Shown here piece after piece: positions 22,970 through 32,308 of a stretch of 64,000 nucleotides of DNA. The first letter of the stretch is position 1; each line of letters starts with the position of its first letter. The position numbers and the translations under genes are program-made. The stretch is from contig JAEZZM010000035.1 in NCBI GenBank assembly GCA_023418575.1, forward strand, positions 21,715-85,714. The letters run 5' to 3'. This DNA is from Actinomycetes bacterium. Lineage in GTDB: Bacteria; Actinomycetota; Coriobacteriia; Coriobacteriales; JAEZZM01. Under the pieces are notes generated by a model. That model was not told where the DNA came from. It saw only the letters and a program-made list of their open reading frames with translations, and made no database searches.

Positions 22970-25162
22970 ATGTTTTGTCAAAGTTGTGGAACTAAATTAA
23001 GACCAGGAGCGCAGTACTGCCACCAATGTGGTCACCCTGTTCCCGCTGCCGATTACCACTTTGATGATAGACACCTGGGAGATACCTCTGAGTTTCCCCT
23101 TTTAAGTGATGAGCTTATTGAGGTAGATAGAGATCTTATCGCCTTGGAGGAAGAAGCCTCAAGCAACAAAAGATCCAGTAATTCTACTGTTCATAAGCCC
23201 ATTGAACTTCAAGCCTCAAAGCCTGCTACAGATGGGCTGAACACTGAATCTAATGAAGGCAGCGAGCCTACTGAGTCTTCTCAAAGCAAGCAAGATTTAG
23301 CTGGTGATAAGCCAGAGGCAGCCAAGCAAAACAAGCTTTTGGCTTTGCGCAAAAATATTCAAAAGAAACTCTTAGTAGCAAAAAAGCGTCGTCTTCTTAA
23401 AAAGAAAAATAAAGAATACAACAAGGCTCAGACAGCCACACTCAAACAGCAAAGTAAGGACTTTGCAAGCCCTGAAGAAAAACGGCAGAGACAGCGCAAG
23501 CTTCTTATTGCATGTATTGCCGTTTGTTCAAGCATACTAGTAATTGCTGGTATCTGCTTTGCTGCACTCATGATACTTAATAGAGGAACCCTTAAGATCA
23601 ATCCTGAAAGCTTTCCTGATCCAGCTTTTATGGAAGCAGTACGCGGCTTTGATCTTGATAACAACGGCGCCTTGAGTGAGACAGAGATTCAATCCGCCCT
23701 AGAACTTGATTGTTCATCAAGCTCTATTCAAGACCTAAGTGGAATTGAACTTTTCTACAATTTACAAAAACTCAATTGTTCAAATAATGGCCTAAAATAC
23801 TTAGATCTCAGTCAAAATAAAGAACTCAAGCAGCTTAACTGTTCAAACAACCCCCTTATAAGCTTGCAGCTTCAGACAAATAGTAAGTTGGAAGAGCTTA
23901 TATGCACCTCATGCGGACTAAAATCTCTAGATCTTAAGGGTTTGGAACTACTTACTACGCTTGATGCTTCTCAAAATGAATTGACTAGCATAGATCTTAG
24001 TACCCTGCTTGCACTTAATTCTCTCAACATTTCTAACAACCAACTAGAAGTTTTAGATATAAGCAAAAACCAAGAGCTTCAGATGCTTGATGCCCGAAAT
24101 AACAAGCTTTCGAGCCTTGATTTATCAAGCAATAAAAAAGTCCAACAAGCGCTTTATGATGAAAGTGTGCGCCTTGTAATTAGCCTAGAAGACAGCACTT
24201 CTTTGGATCCTGGGCTCATTGAAGCTCTGGCTAGCTATGATGATGGCGATAAGCGCCTGAGCCCTGAGGAGCAGGATGCCATAAACTCTCTTGAGCTAAA
24301 AGATCAAAGCATACAGAAAATGAACTCCATTCATCTTATACAACAGTTTTCCAAGCTAAGTGAATTGAAGCTTATAAACTGTGACTTTAGCGCGCTTGAA
24401 GAATCTAAGCTCAGACTTGAAGGCTTAGCCTCCTTATCACAGCTAGACATTGAAGGCTCTAAACTAGCTAGCTTAGAGCTAGTGGGTCTTGATGCACTTA
24501 AGGAACTCTCAGTAAAAGACTGCAGTTCTTTAGTAAGCTTAAGCCTTGATCAAACAGATCACATACATAAACTCAACTTGCGAGGAAGCGCGCTTAAAGA
24601 TGTTGATATTAAGAACTTAAAACATGAGCTCGAAGAGCTTTATCTTGATGAAGATATGAATATTGATGGTGCCTTAGTTAAAACCAAAGCAGACTTCCCG
24701 GATGATAATCTAAGGTCTCTTCTTTTTGATAAGAGCTATAACAAAAATCAAGATGACATGTTAAGCTCTGCAGAAATTGAGGCTATCACCAAGCTCAATT
24801 TAAGCGGTAAAAAGATACATGATGCCAGAGGTGTACGCTCCCTAAAACAGCTAACAGAGCTCAATTTAAGCGGCAACCAGCTATCAAGCTTAAGCTTAAA
24901 CGGACTTTCAAAACTTAAATCAGTCCAGATAAGCTCCTGTGGCTTAACGGAGTTAAATGCAGAGGGCTTAAGCTCACTTGAAAGACTTGATTGCTCACAA
25001 AACTCTTTGACTAGCTTGAATCTAAGTTCTAGTCCCAAGCTCTCTTTGATTAATGCAACACGCAATAAGTTAACTACTATTAAGGTACATGCTTCAGCAC
25101 CTTTAAGTTTAGGCAACTTTAGTGTCTTTGCTGACCCTGGGGTAAAGCTCAGTAAGTCTTAA
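22970..25162 (+). CDS. Membrane-anchored leucine-rich-repeat protein with N-terminal zinc ribbon
   Basis: A 730-residue plus-strand protein. Cytoplasmic start: a zinc ribbon, CQSCG (C3, C6) and CHQCG (C17, C20). A charged linker follows (about 40-175, acidic then very basic with RRLLKKKNK), then one membrane helix (about 178-203). The outer part holds three units that each start with an acidic calcium-like loop (DLDNNGALSETEI near 225; DDGDKRLSPEEQ near 425; NKNQDDMLSSAEI near 590) and continue in leucine-rich repeats of the LNCSNN type. Such repeats occur in host- or surface-interaction proteins of Gram-positive gut bacteria. A cytoplasmic zinc ribbon joined to external LRRs is uncommon. Monocistronic, divergent from rapZ. 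Ligand unknown. Confidence 0.85.
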   Translation: MFCQSCGTKLRPGAQYCHQCGHPVPAADYHFDDRHLGDTSEFPLLSDELIEVDRDLIALEEEASSNKRSSNSTVHKPIELQASKPATDGLNTESNEGSEPTESSQSKQDLAGDKPEAAKQNKLLALRKNIQKKLLVAKKRRLLKKKNKEYNKAQTATLKQQSKDFASPEEKRQRQRKLLIACIAVCSSILVIAGICFAALMILNRGTLKINPESFPDPAFMEAVRGFDLDNNGALSETEIQSALELDCSSSSIQDLSGIELFYNLQKLNCSNNGLKYLDLSQNKELKQLNCSNNPLISLQLQTNSKLEELICTSCGLKSLDLKGLELLTTLDASQNELTSIDLSTLLALNSLNISNNQLEVLDISKNQELQMLDARNNKLSSLDLSSNKKVQQALYDESVRLVISLEDSTSLDPGLIEALASYDDGDKRLSPEEQDAINSLELKDQSIQKMNSIHLIQQFSKLSELKLINCDFSALEESKLRLEGLASLSQLDIEGSKLASLELVGLDALKELSVKDCSSLVSLSLDQTDHIHKLNLRGSALKDVDIKNLKHELEELYLDEDMNIDGALVKTKADFPDDNLRSLLFDKSYNKNQDDMLSSAEIEAITKLNLSGKKIHDARGVRSLKQLTELNLSGNQLSSLSLNGLSKLKSVQISSCGLTELNAEGLSSLERLDCSQNSLTSLNLSSSPKLSLINATRNKLTTIKVHASAPLSLGNFSVFADPGVKLSKS

Positions 25163-25215
25163 CTGACCAGCAGAGCATAGCAGCAGAGCATAATAGCAGA
25201 GCTTAGCAGCTTAGT
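25163..25215. repeat. Short imperfect tandem repeats between convergent genes
   Basis: Units of about 8-13 bases (AGCAGAGCATA, AGCAGAGCTT, AGCAGCTTAG, TAGCTTAG) fill the space between the LRR gene end and the uvrC end. No terminator hairpin is visible, which is unusual for convergent genes. No conserved spacer pattern, so this is not a CRISPR. Confidence 0.65.
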
Positions 25216-25218
25216 AGC

Positions 25219-27159
25219 TTAGTTATTGAGCGAGCTTGCCGATAAATACTCAAAAATATCTTCTGCCAGGCCCTGAGGAATTCCCGGGGCCTCTTTAATC
25301 TCATCTAATTGAGCAGCTTTAAGTTTTTTAAAGCTACCAAAGTGCTTAAGAAGACTCTTTTTTCGTTTTGGCCCGAGCCCAGGGATTTCATCTAATATAC
25401 TTGCTGTCATAGCTTTATCACGCAGCTGCCTATGGAAGGTAATTGCAAAGCGATGCGCCTCATCACGTATATGTTTTACCAAATATAAGGAGGCAGAACC
25501 ATTGGGTAAGACCACGGGGCTGTCCATGGACCACTCTACAAAAAGCTCTTCGTCTGCCTTTGCAAGGCCGCAAACTGGTATATCAAGGCCCAATGATCTC
25601 AAGACCTTAATAGCAGCGCTTAGCTGAGGCTTTCCACCATCAACTATTAAAAGATCAGGCTTTGAGCCAAAATTTGCATCAGACATTTTTTCTGGAGCAT
25701 AGCGACGCGACAAGACCTCTGACATCATTGCAAAGTCATTAGCCTCATCTGTTTGCATACGTATCTTAAAGCGCCTATACTGCCCCTTATCAGGCCTACC
25801 CTTACTAAAAACTACCATAGATGCAACCGAATGCTTTCCATGTATGGTAGAAACATCAAAACACTCTATGCGCATGGGCGCAGCTTTTAGCGCTAAGGCA
25901 TTCTCAAGCTGCAAAAGCGCCATATTTGACCGCTCATCATCATAGCGGGTACGCACCTTAAATCTCAAGAGGGCATGTGCTGCGTTTTTATCGGCAAGAG
26001 CTCTAAGCTTAAACTTATCTCCCCTTGATGGCCTAAGAATGCGACAGCGCTTTGTGCGCTTCTCACTAAGCCAGGCCTCCAAGAGCTCTCTATCTTCAAG
26101 CTCTAGTGGCACCAAAATCTCTTCAGGGATATCAGTGGAATCATGGTAATAGCGCTTTAAAAAAGCCTCAATAAGCTCGTTTTCTGTTACATCCATCCCT
26201 TTATTTAAGATGAACTCATTGCTGATAATAACGCGCCCTTCTCGCACCACAAAAACCTGTGCTGCCGCAATGGTTTCTTCCCTGCATATGCCGATAAGAT
26301 CTATATCTTGCGCCTGAGAAAGAACCACCTGCTGCTTATCTTGCAGCCCTTCTATAGTCGCCAGTCTGTTTCTTGCACGTGCCGCTTTTTCAAATTCAAG
26401 ATTTGAAGCGGCCTCCAGCATTTCACTGCGTATCTTATCGATAAATTCTTTGCGCTTACCCGATAAAAAACGAGAAATATCTTGTACGTATTCTTGATAT
26501 TCCTGAGGACTAAGAGCTGCTATACAGGCGCCAGGACCCTTACCCACATGGTAGTCAAAACAAGGTTTTGCATGTTCTTGCAAATCTTTTAAAAACGCTT
26601 CTTGGCTTAACTTGGTATTTTCATAGGCTCTATTAAGACGCTTCCATTCTGAACAATTTGCAGAGCACAAAGGTACTACCCTGCGCGCAATATCTAAGAT
26701 TTCACGCGCTGCCCGGGCATCAGTGTAGGGACCAAAATAGCGGGTATGTGCCTTGTGTTTCTCTCGCGTATATTTTATAGCGGGATACAGATCTCCCATG
26801 GTAAGTGCAATAAAGGGATAAGATTTATCATCTCGATAATCTACATTGTACGGGGGCTTGTATTGCTGTATAAGATTTTTCTCAAGCACTAAACTCTCAT
26901 GTTCAGAGCTTACTACTACATAATCAAAGCTTTTTACCTGCTTCATCATGAGCGGTATTTTTTCTCGCTCATCTTGACCAAGCACATATTGACGCATACG
27001 TGATCTTAATTGCTTTGCCTTGCCTACATATAAAACCTCCCCGGAAGCATCTTTCCAGAGATAGCAACCTGGTTCTTGAGGAACCTCTTGCAATTCTCGT
27101 TTAAGGCGACAAAGGCAGGCTTCAAAGCTTTCTTGAGATTGATCTAGCTTGCTATCCAT
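25219..27159 (-). CDS. uvrC: Excinuclease ABC subunit C
   Basis: The incision subunit of nucleotide excision repair (646 residues). In order: GIY-YIG nuclease (about 25-110, with PGCYLWKDASGEVLYVGKAK and SRMRQY), UVR motif for UvrB contact (about 235-270, FIDKIRSEMLEAASNLEFEKAA), the RNase H-like second nuclease (about 400-560, RIECFDVSTIHG, DLLIVDGGKPQLSAA, VKHIRDEAHRFAI) and a C-terminal helix-hairpin-helix pair (DEIPGLGPKRKKSLLKHFGS). All three uvr genes lie in this window. It starts 3 bases after the ATP-grasp gene without its own clear ribosome site, so translation is coupled. Confidence 0.97.
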   Translation of the reverse strand: MDSKLDQSQESFEACLCRLKRELQEVPQEPGCYLWKDASGEVLYVGKAKQLRSRMRQYVLGQDEREKIPLMMKQVKSFDYVVVSSEHESLVLEKNLIQQYKPPYNVDYRDDKSYPFIALTMGDLYPAIKYTREKHKAHTRYFGPYTDARAAREILDIARRVVPLCSANCSEWKRLNRAYENTKLSQEAFLKDLQEHAKPCFDYHVGKGPGACIAALSPQEYQEYVQDISRFLSGKRKEFIDKIRSEMLEAASNLEFEKAARARNRLATIEGLQDKQQVVLSQAQDIDLIGICREETIAAAQVFVVREGRVIISNEFILNKGMDVTENELIEAFLKRYYHDSTDIPEEILVPLELEDRELLEAWLSEKRTKRCRILRPSRGDKFKLRALADKNAAHALLRFKVRTRYDDERSNMALLQLENALALKAAPMRIECFDVSTIHGKHSVASMVVFSKGRPDKGQYRRFKIRMQTDEANDFAMMSEVLSRRYAPEKMSDANFGSKPDLLIVDGGKPQLSAAIKVLRSLGLDIPVCGLAKADEELFVEWSMDSPVVLPNGSASLYLVKHIRDEAHRFAITFHRQLRDKAMTASILDEIPGLGPKRKKSLLKHFGSFKKLKAAQLDEIKEAPGIPQGLAEDIFEYLSASSLNN

Positions 27160-27162
27160 GAG

Positions 27163-28446
27163 CTAGAGTCCATCTGTACTTCTTTTGGGATAGTAGCGCT
27201 TAAACTTACGATAGTGGTTAAGTTTATTTGCCAAAATGTAGAAACGGCGCCTTAGACTTTTAATTCCGCCGCCCTTATCGGCAGCATATATTAAGGGATG
27301 GACCAAATTGCCTGAAAGACTGAGCTGGTTAATCTCTCGTTTGAGTTCTTGATCTACATAGCGCTTAACTAAATGAGGAGTTAAAACAGAGTAGAGCACT
27401 GTTTTATCCGAGCTATCCACAGAGCTATCATCTTTATCATACTTATGGTAAACAATATCATCTACCAGGTAGCGCACGGGATTCAGGCCGGCTGCAGTGG
27501 TATAGTAGTTATTGCGTCCAATTCTGGGGTTGATCTCTAGAAAATAAGCCTTGTTGGTACGCGGATCAAGCTTTACATCAAAATTAGCAAAGCCCTTATA
27601 AGAGCAAGCCTCTAACAGTGTTTGCGCCTGCTTATAAAGCTCTGGATAAGGGCGCGTGATCATAGCAGCTGGGTTTCCCAAGGCGCTTGGGGTATGCTCT
27701 TCCAATAAAACTTGTGCTGAGCTAAACATACGTACCTTAGCATTTTGATCTACGTATGCAGTAATTGAGCGCATATATAAATCATCACCAGGTATAAGCT
27801 CTTGGATTATAAAGGGGCTTTGTACTCCAGCCTGTCCAAGCCTTGATAGAAGCTGCATAAGCTCTTCTTTGTTATTAAGCTTATATACCTTCTTCATTCC
27901 TTCAAAACGCATACGCTCATAAAGACCTGAATTTGCAGGCTTAGCAATTAACGGGAAGCTGCCAGGTAGCTTGTCTTTTATGTCTTCAAAATTTAGCTGG
28001 GCAAAGTCTGAGGCTTGAATAGTAAGACTTGCGGGTGTTGACACCCCGTAGATCTCACAAAGCTCAGCAAAAGAGTCTTTGTTCATGAGCTTATCAAGAA
28101 GGTCTTGATCAACAAAAGGTACAAGATAATATTCTTCAAGCTGTGATTTCATCTTAACCACTGAACGTACCTGAGAATCTGAGTTAGTCAAAAGGATCAG
28201 ATCCTTGCAGGCATAGCGCTCTTTGAGCTCTGGAGCAATACGCAAGGCTTCTCTACTTAAGTCATCACAGCTGGCCCCCATACCTAAGCTGTGAACTTCT
28301 AAGATGCAAGAATCCTTAATGGGGCCAAGCTCTGCCCCCGATATCACCGTGCTTGTGCAGCCATAAGCCTCATGAAAAGCACGTGCCAAGGCATAAACTC
28401 CCAGATCTCCCCCTATTATTAAAGGATGAAAATCACAAACATGCAT
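27163..28446 (-). CDS. ATP-grasp carboxylate-amine ligase, possibly D-aspartate ligase
   Basis: A 427-residue ATP-grasp enzyme. N-terminal preATP-grasp fold (LIIGGDLGVYALARAFHEAYG), ATP-binding lysine segment FPLIAKPANSG (about 165-175), and the metal-binding end KAYFLEINPRIGRNN (about 315-330). Length and layout match the Asl-type D-aspartate ligases that build the cross-bridge of some Gram-positive peptidoglycans, and related carboxylate-amine ligases. The neighbours support wall synthesis: a divergent AsnB/LtsA-like amidotransferase and MurJ beyond it. It is co-transcribed with uvrC. The substrate assignment is inference; the ATP-grasp call is firm. Confidence 0.75.
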   Translation of the reverse strand: MHVCDFHPLIIGGDLGVYALARAFHEAYGCTSTVISGAELGPIKDSCILEVHSLGMGASCDDLSREALRIAPELKERYACKDLILLTNSDSQVRSVVKMKSQLEEYYLVPFVDQDLLDKLMNKDSFAELCEIYGVSTPASLTIQASDFAQLNFEDIKDKLPGSFPLIAKPANSGLYERMRFEGMKKVYKLNNKEELMQLLSRLGQAGVQSPFIIQELIPGDDLYMRSITAYVDQNAKVRMFSSAQVLLEEHTPSALGNPAAMITRPYPELYKQAQTLLEACSYKGFANFDVKLDPRTNKAYFLEINPRIGRNNYYTTAAGLNPVRYLVDDIVYHKYDKDDSSVDSSDKTVLYSVLTPHLVKRYVDQELKREINQLSLSGNLVHPLIYAADKGGGIKSLRRRFYILANKLNHYRKFKRYYPKRSTDGL

Positions 28447-28614
28447 ATCTATTCCCCCTACATAAGAGCTATGCGCTTATGTTAAGCTGACTTCAAGAAT
28501 ATATAAAACTAACACCACTAAAGACTTTTAAGCTGATACCCTATATAGATGTTATACAACAGTTTACTAGTGGCAGCTTAGATTATACAGACAGCCAAAG
28601 GAGCTATTAGCGAG
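28447..28614. promoter_or_regulatory. Divergent promoter region between the ATP-grasp gene and the asnB-like gene
   Basis: 168 AT-rich bases separate two divergent starts, so at least two promoters must lie here. Several -10-like boxes are visible (for example TTATAC at 28551 and 28586 on the plus strand), none with a convincing -35. A GGGGG ribosome site precedes the minus-strand gene and AAAGGAG the plus-strand gene. I see no clear operator palindrome. Confidence 0.45.
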
Positions 28615-30489
28615 ATGTGCGGAATCGCTGGTTTTATCTACAATCCCCTAAGAATTAAACATGAGGACGAGCCTAAGGCTCAAAAGCGACATGAAATAGT
28701 AGTCGAAATGACTGAGCGCATAACTCATCGTGGTCCAGATGATAGTGGTTTTTTTGAAGATGAGCACATCAACATGGGTTTTAGGCGTCTGTCTATCATA
28801 GATCTTGAAGCTGGTCATCAGCCCCTCTTTAATAAAGATAAAACCAAGGTCCTAACCTTTAACGGTGAAATTTATAATTACCGGCAACTTCGCCGTGAGC
28901 TACAAGAACTTGGTTTTGAGTTTCAAACTGAGTCAGACTCTGAGGTGCTCATTCATGGTTATGAAGCCTGGGGTACCCAGATGCTTGATAAATTGCGCGG
29001 TATGTGGGGTTTTGCCATTTATGACACATCCGATAAGAGCTTGTTTATTGCCCGAGACCGCTTTGGCATTAAACCTATGCATTATTGCCTGCAAGATGAC
29101 TGTTTTATCTATGCCTCAGAAATTAAAAGCATCTTAGCCCATCCTGCCTATGAAAAGCGCTTTAATGTAGAAGCCTTAGATTCTTATCTCAGCTTTCAAT
29201 ACGCTGTTCCACCGCAAACCTTCTTTAAGGATATCTACTGCCTTATGCCCGCCCATTATCTCATCTATAAGGATGGAGATCTAAGCATTCACAGGTATTG
29301 GGAGGCGCAATTTGAGCCCCAAGAAACTATGACCGAGGATGAAGCTTGTGAAGCCATTTCACAGGTCTTTACTGAAAGCGTTGAGGCTCATCGCATCGCA
29401 GATGTTGAGGTGGGATGCTTTTTATCCTCTGGCATAGATTCAAGCTATGTTGCCTCACACTTTGAAGGGCAACGCAGCTTTACGGTGGGCTTTGATTTTG
29501 GTGAGCGCTACAATGAGTGTTCATGGGCAGAAGAGCTTTCTAAACAGATTAAAACCCATCATAAATCTAAACTCATAAGCAGTGAAGAATTTTGGTCTGT
29601 AATTCCCAAAGTTCAATACTATTTGGATCAACCACTAGCAGACCCTGCCGCAATTGCCCTCTATTTTGTAAGCGAACTTGCAGCGCAAGAGGTAAAAGTT
29701 GTACTCTCGGGTGAAGGTGCTGATGAACTTTTTGGTGGTTATACCATCTATCATGAACCTCTTGATCGTAAAGCTTACCAAAAACGAGTTCCCAAATGCT
29801 TAAGAAGCTTGTTTGCCTCTTGTGCCCAGCTTCTTCCAGAGGGTACTAAGGGACGTGCCTTCCTTATTCGCGGTGCTCAAACCATAGAAGATACCTTTAT
29901 TGGGAACGCTTTTATGTTTGATCAAAAACAAAAATCTCAAATCTTAAAAACAGGATTGCCTGCTACGCGACCACAGGATATATGTGCTCCTTATTATTCA
30001 CGAGTAGCCTCCTATGGCGATAAGAGCATTTCAAAAATGCAATATTTGGACATTAATTTATGGATGGTGGGAGACATTCTCTTAAAAGCTGACCGCATGT
30101 CTATGGCGCATTCGCTCGAGCTGCGCGTCCCCTTCCTTGATAAAGAGGTCTTTGAACTTGCACGCCGCATACCAGAGCATCTACGTATCAAAGATGGTCA
30201 AACAAAGTATGCCTTAAGAAAAGCTGCTCAAAAACGTATTCCTGAAAAATGGGCTCAAAAACGCAAACTTGGCTTTCCTGTACCCACTCGCGTTTGGCTC
30301 AAAGATGATACATATTATCAAAAGGTAAAAGACTGCTTTAGCTCAAAGCGAGCTGCTCAATTCTTTAATACCGATGAAATCATAGCCTTATTAGACCAGC
30401 ATAAGAATTCAAAACTTGATACCTCACGCAAGATTTGGACTATCTACAGCTTCTTAGTGTGGCATGAGCAATATTTCCCTGAAGGATAG
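28615..30489 (+). CDS. asnB: AsnB-type glutamine-hydrolysing amidotransferase (asparagine synthase or LtsA-like)
   Basis: A 624-residue class II amidotransferase. The N-terminal glutaminase begins MCGIAGF (nucleophile C2), with RGPDDSGFF (39-47) and FNGEIYNY (82-89). The C-terminal synthetase has the ATP loop FLSSGIDSSYVA (269-280), EGADELFGGYTIYH and LELRVPFLDKEV. The loop reads SSGIDS where classical asparagine synthases have SGGxDS. Proteins of this length class include Bacillus AsnB and corynebacterial LtsA, which amidate diaminopimelate in peptidoglycan. Next to a likely wall ligase and MurJ, a wall-amidation role is plausible, but asparagine synthesis cannot be excluded. Plus strand, monocistronic. 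Confidence 0.9.
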   Translation: MCGIAGFIYNPLRIKHEDEPKAQKRHEIVVEMTERITHRGPDDSGFFEDEHINMGFRRLSIIDLEAGHQPLFNKDKTKVLTFNGEIYNYRQLRRELQELGFEFQTESDSEVLIHGYEAWGTQMLDKLRGMWGFAIYDTSDKSLFIARDRFGIKPMHYCLQDDCFIYASEIKSILAHPAYEKRFNVEALDSYLSFQYAVPPQTFFKDIYCLMPAHYLIYKDGDLSIHRYWEAQFEPQETMTEDEACEAISQVFTESVEAHRIADVEVGCFLSSGIDSSYVASHFEGQRSFTVGFDFGERYNECSWAEELSKQIKTHHKSKLISSEEFWSVIPKVQYYLDQPLADPAAIALYFVSELAAQEVKVVLSGEGADELFGGYTIYHEPLDRKAYQKRVPKCLRSLFASCAQLLPEGTKGRAFLIRGAQTIEDTFIGNAFMFDQKQKSQILKTGLPATRPQDICAPYYSRVASYGDKSISKMQYLDINLWMVGDILLKADRMSMAHSLELRVPFLDKEVFELARRIPEHLRIKDGQTKYALRKAAQKRIPEKWAQKRKLGFPVPTRVWLKDDTYYQKVKDCFSSKRAAQFFNTDEIIALLDQHKNSKLDTSRKIWTIYSFLVWHEQYFPEG

Positions 30490-30538
30490 ATATATCTTAA
30501 TAGAACACTGGTATCAACAATTACTTGCTTGGGCAGGC

Positions 30539-32308
30539 TTACTTAAAATGCTTACCATAGGGACGTTTTGCAAGAGCTTTTGAGCCTGCAAAACGTCCTG
30601 TTATTTTGGATAACAAAGCTGCAATAAAAGCCACCTCGTTTAGACCAGCTCTTATCGCCAAGCCATAACTTACCAGCAAAGATACTAAGCCAGATATGGA
30701 GAGGTATAAAACAACTTGCAGATATGAGCCATCTAAGGGGGCTACATAATGAGTTAAAAGCCACATAAGCCCAGCACCTGCAAATGCTCCAAGCAAGCCT
30801 AAGATGAGCGCCACCAGAGCCGATGTAAGAGCCTCTCGCATACCTAAGGCCCCCAAAGAAAGGCGCAAGGCAACTATAAGGCAAAGACAGGCAGAGACCG
30901 TAAATACCCAACGTCCATAAGCCGTTCCATCTAAGCCCACACCGGGCCATGAAAATATGCCTACCGTTAAAACTAGGCAGGCTACAATCTGCAGTGCCGT
31001 AGCCGCAAGATTAATAAGTGAAAAAGTCCCCATTTTTCTGGCCGCTGAAAATACCTTGTTAAGATACATTAGCAAGGCATAAAATGGAAGAGCCGGTGCT
31101 AATATTTGCAGGTAAGAAGACACTTCTTTTACCGCCTGCGTATCAAAGGCTCCCACCCTAAAGAGACTTGAAAGTGGTGTGGCAAAGACCACCAAATAAC
31201 AGGCAAAGGGTATCATGGTCATCCACAGCTGTTTAATACCCACAAGTACCGTACTCTTAAAAGCCTTTAGATCCCCATCTGAATACATCTCTGAAAGCTC
31301 AGTAAAAAGAGTAGTTGAAATGGGGACTGCCAAAAAACTATAGGGCAGGGTGTACCAGAGGCGCGCATATGAAATCACCGATGGTCCACTCTCTGAAATG
31401 TGCAAGGCTGCGGCATTTTGAATGGACACCGCTAATGATGAGGAAAACATTACAAGCAGAGCTGGAAGTCCAATCTTTAGAGTTTCAATAAGAGCTGGAT
31501 CTCTAAGATTAAGTCTGAGCCTTAGCCTTATACCATTTTTCTTTAGAGCAGGAACCTGAATTATAAACATAGCTGCAACGCCCAAAGAGGTTCCAAGACC
31601 CAAACATATAAGCGCAAGTTTCTCGTCAAGATGAGAAAGCGGCACATATGCAAGCATAGTAACAATGGTTACTAAGTTATTAAAAATGGGAGCTACCGAT
31701 GACCAAAAATAATCTTTTTTAGCGTTAAGCAGACCACTCACTATTGAGCTTAGACCATAAAGCACAATTTGGATAGCAAAAAACTTAAAGAAGTATGAGG
31801 CAAGCTCAGAGGCTTGGGCTGAGCTTCTAGAATCAATAAAACTTTGAGTCCAGATAACTTGAGCTGAAAATATCGTACATAAAACAGAGACTGCACCCAG
31901 GAATATAAGGCTTATCGTAAAAATATTTGAAGCGTACTTATCGGCCTCTTCCTGGCCAGAGTTTCTTGATAAACGAACATAAACGGGCAAGAACGCAGTA
32001 ACTAAAATACCACCAACTACCATCTCATAGAGCATATTTGGCAGATTATTTGCAACGGTGTAGGCAGAGCTTAAGAGCGTGTTTCCCAAAGCAAAAGCCA
32101 TAGCCCAGGTTCGCAAAAAACCTGTCAGCCTAGAGACTATGGTAGCAATGCTCATAATGGCAGCTGAACGCCCAATATTAACTTGCTTTTTTACTGCGTC
32201 TTGAGAGTCTTGAAGACCTTGAGCCTGTTGTGGAACATAAGCAGTTGCTTTAAGCTGATTGTTCCTGCTTTGAGCCCCCTCTGAGCTTAGATTTTTCTTA
32301 AGACTCAT
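30539..32308 (-). CDS. murJ: Lipid II flippase MurJ
   Basis: A 589-residue MOP-superfamily flippase with 13-14 membrane helices that moves lipid II across the membrane. The family start is visible: NIGRSAAIMSIATIVSRLTGFLRTWAMAFALG, and RNSGQEEADKYASN before helix 3, and the central SSLAVSIQNAAALHISESG region. I chose ATG 32308 because GGGGAG stands 5 bases before it; the longer reading adds 13 residues. It overlaps the YbaK-like gene by 11 bases. A cytoplasmic leader of about 45 residues, rich in Ser and Gln, precedes the first helix. It faces the convergent asnB-like gene with no terminator visible between them. Confidence 0.93.
   Translation of the reverse strand: MSLKKNLSSEGAQSRNNQLKATAYVPQQAQGLQDSQDAVKKQVNIGRSAAIMSIATIVSRLTGFLRTWAMAFALGNTLLSSAYTVANNLPNMLYEMVVGGILVTAFLPVYVRLSRNSGQEEADKYASNIFTISLIFLGAVSVLCTIFSAQVIWTQSFIDSRSSAQASELASYFFKFFAIQIVLYGLSSIVSGLLNAKKDYFWSSVAPIFNNLVTIVTMLAYVPLSHLDEKLALICLGLGTSLGVAAMFIIQVPALKKNGIRLRLRLNLRDPALIETLKIGLPALLVMFSSSLAVSIQNAAALHISESGPSVISYARLWYTLPYSFLAVPISTTLFTELSEMYSDGDLKAFKSTVLVGIKQLWMTMIPFACYLVVFATPLSSLFRVGAFDTQAVKEVSSYLQILAPALPFYALLMYLNKVFSAARKMGTFSLINLAATALQIVACLVLTVGIFSWPGVGLDGTAYGRWVFTVSACLCLIVALRLSLGALGMREALTSALVALILGLLGAFAGAGLMWLLTHYVAPLDGSYLQVVLYLSISGLVSLLVSYGLAIRAGLNEVAFIAALLSKITGRFAGSKALAKRPYGKHFK

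Noticed and set aside
24748..25116. Minus-strand ORF of 122 codons opposite the LRR gene
   Set aside because: The Leu/Ser-rich reading simply mirrors the LRR repeats; no start signal.
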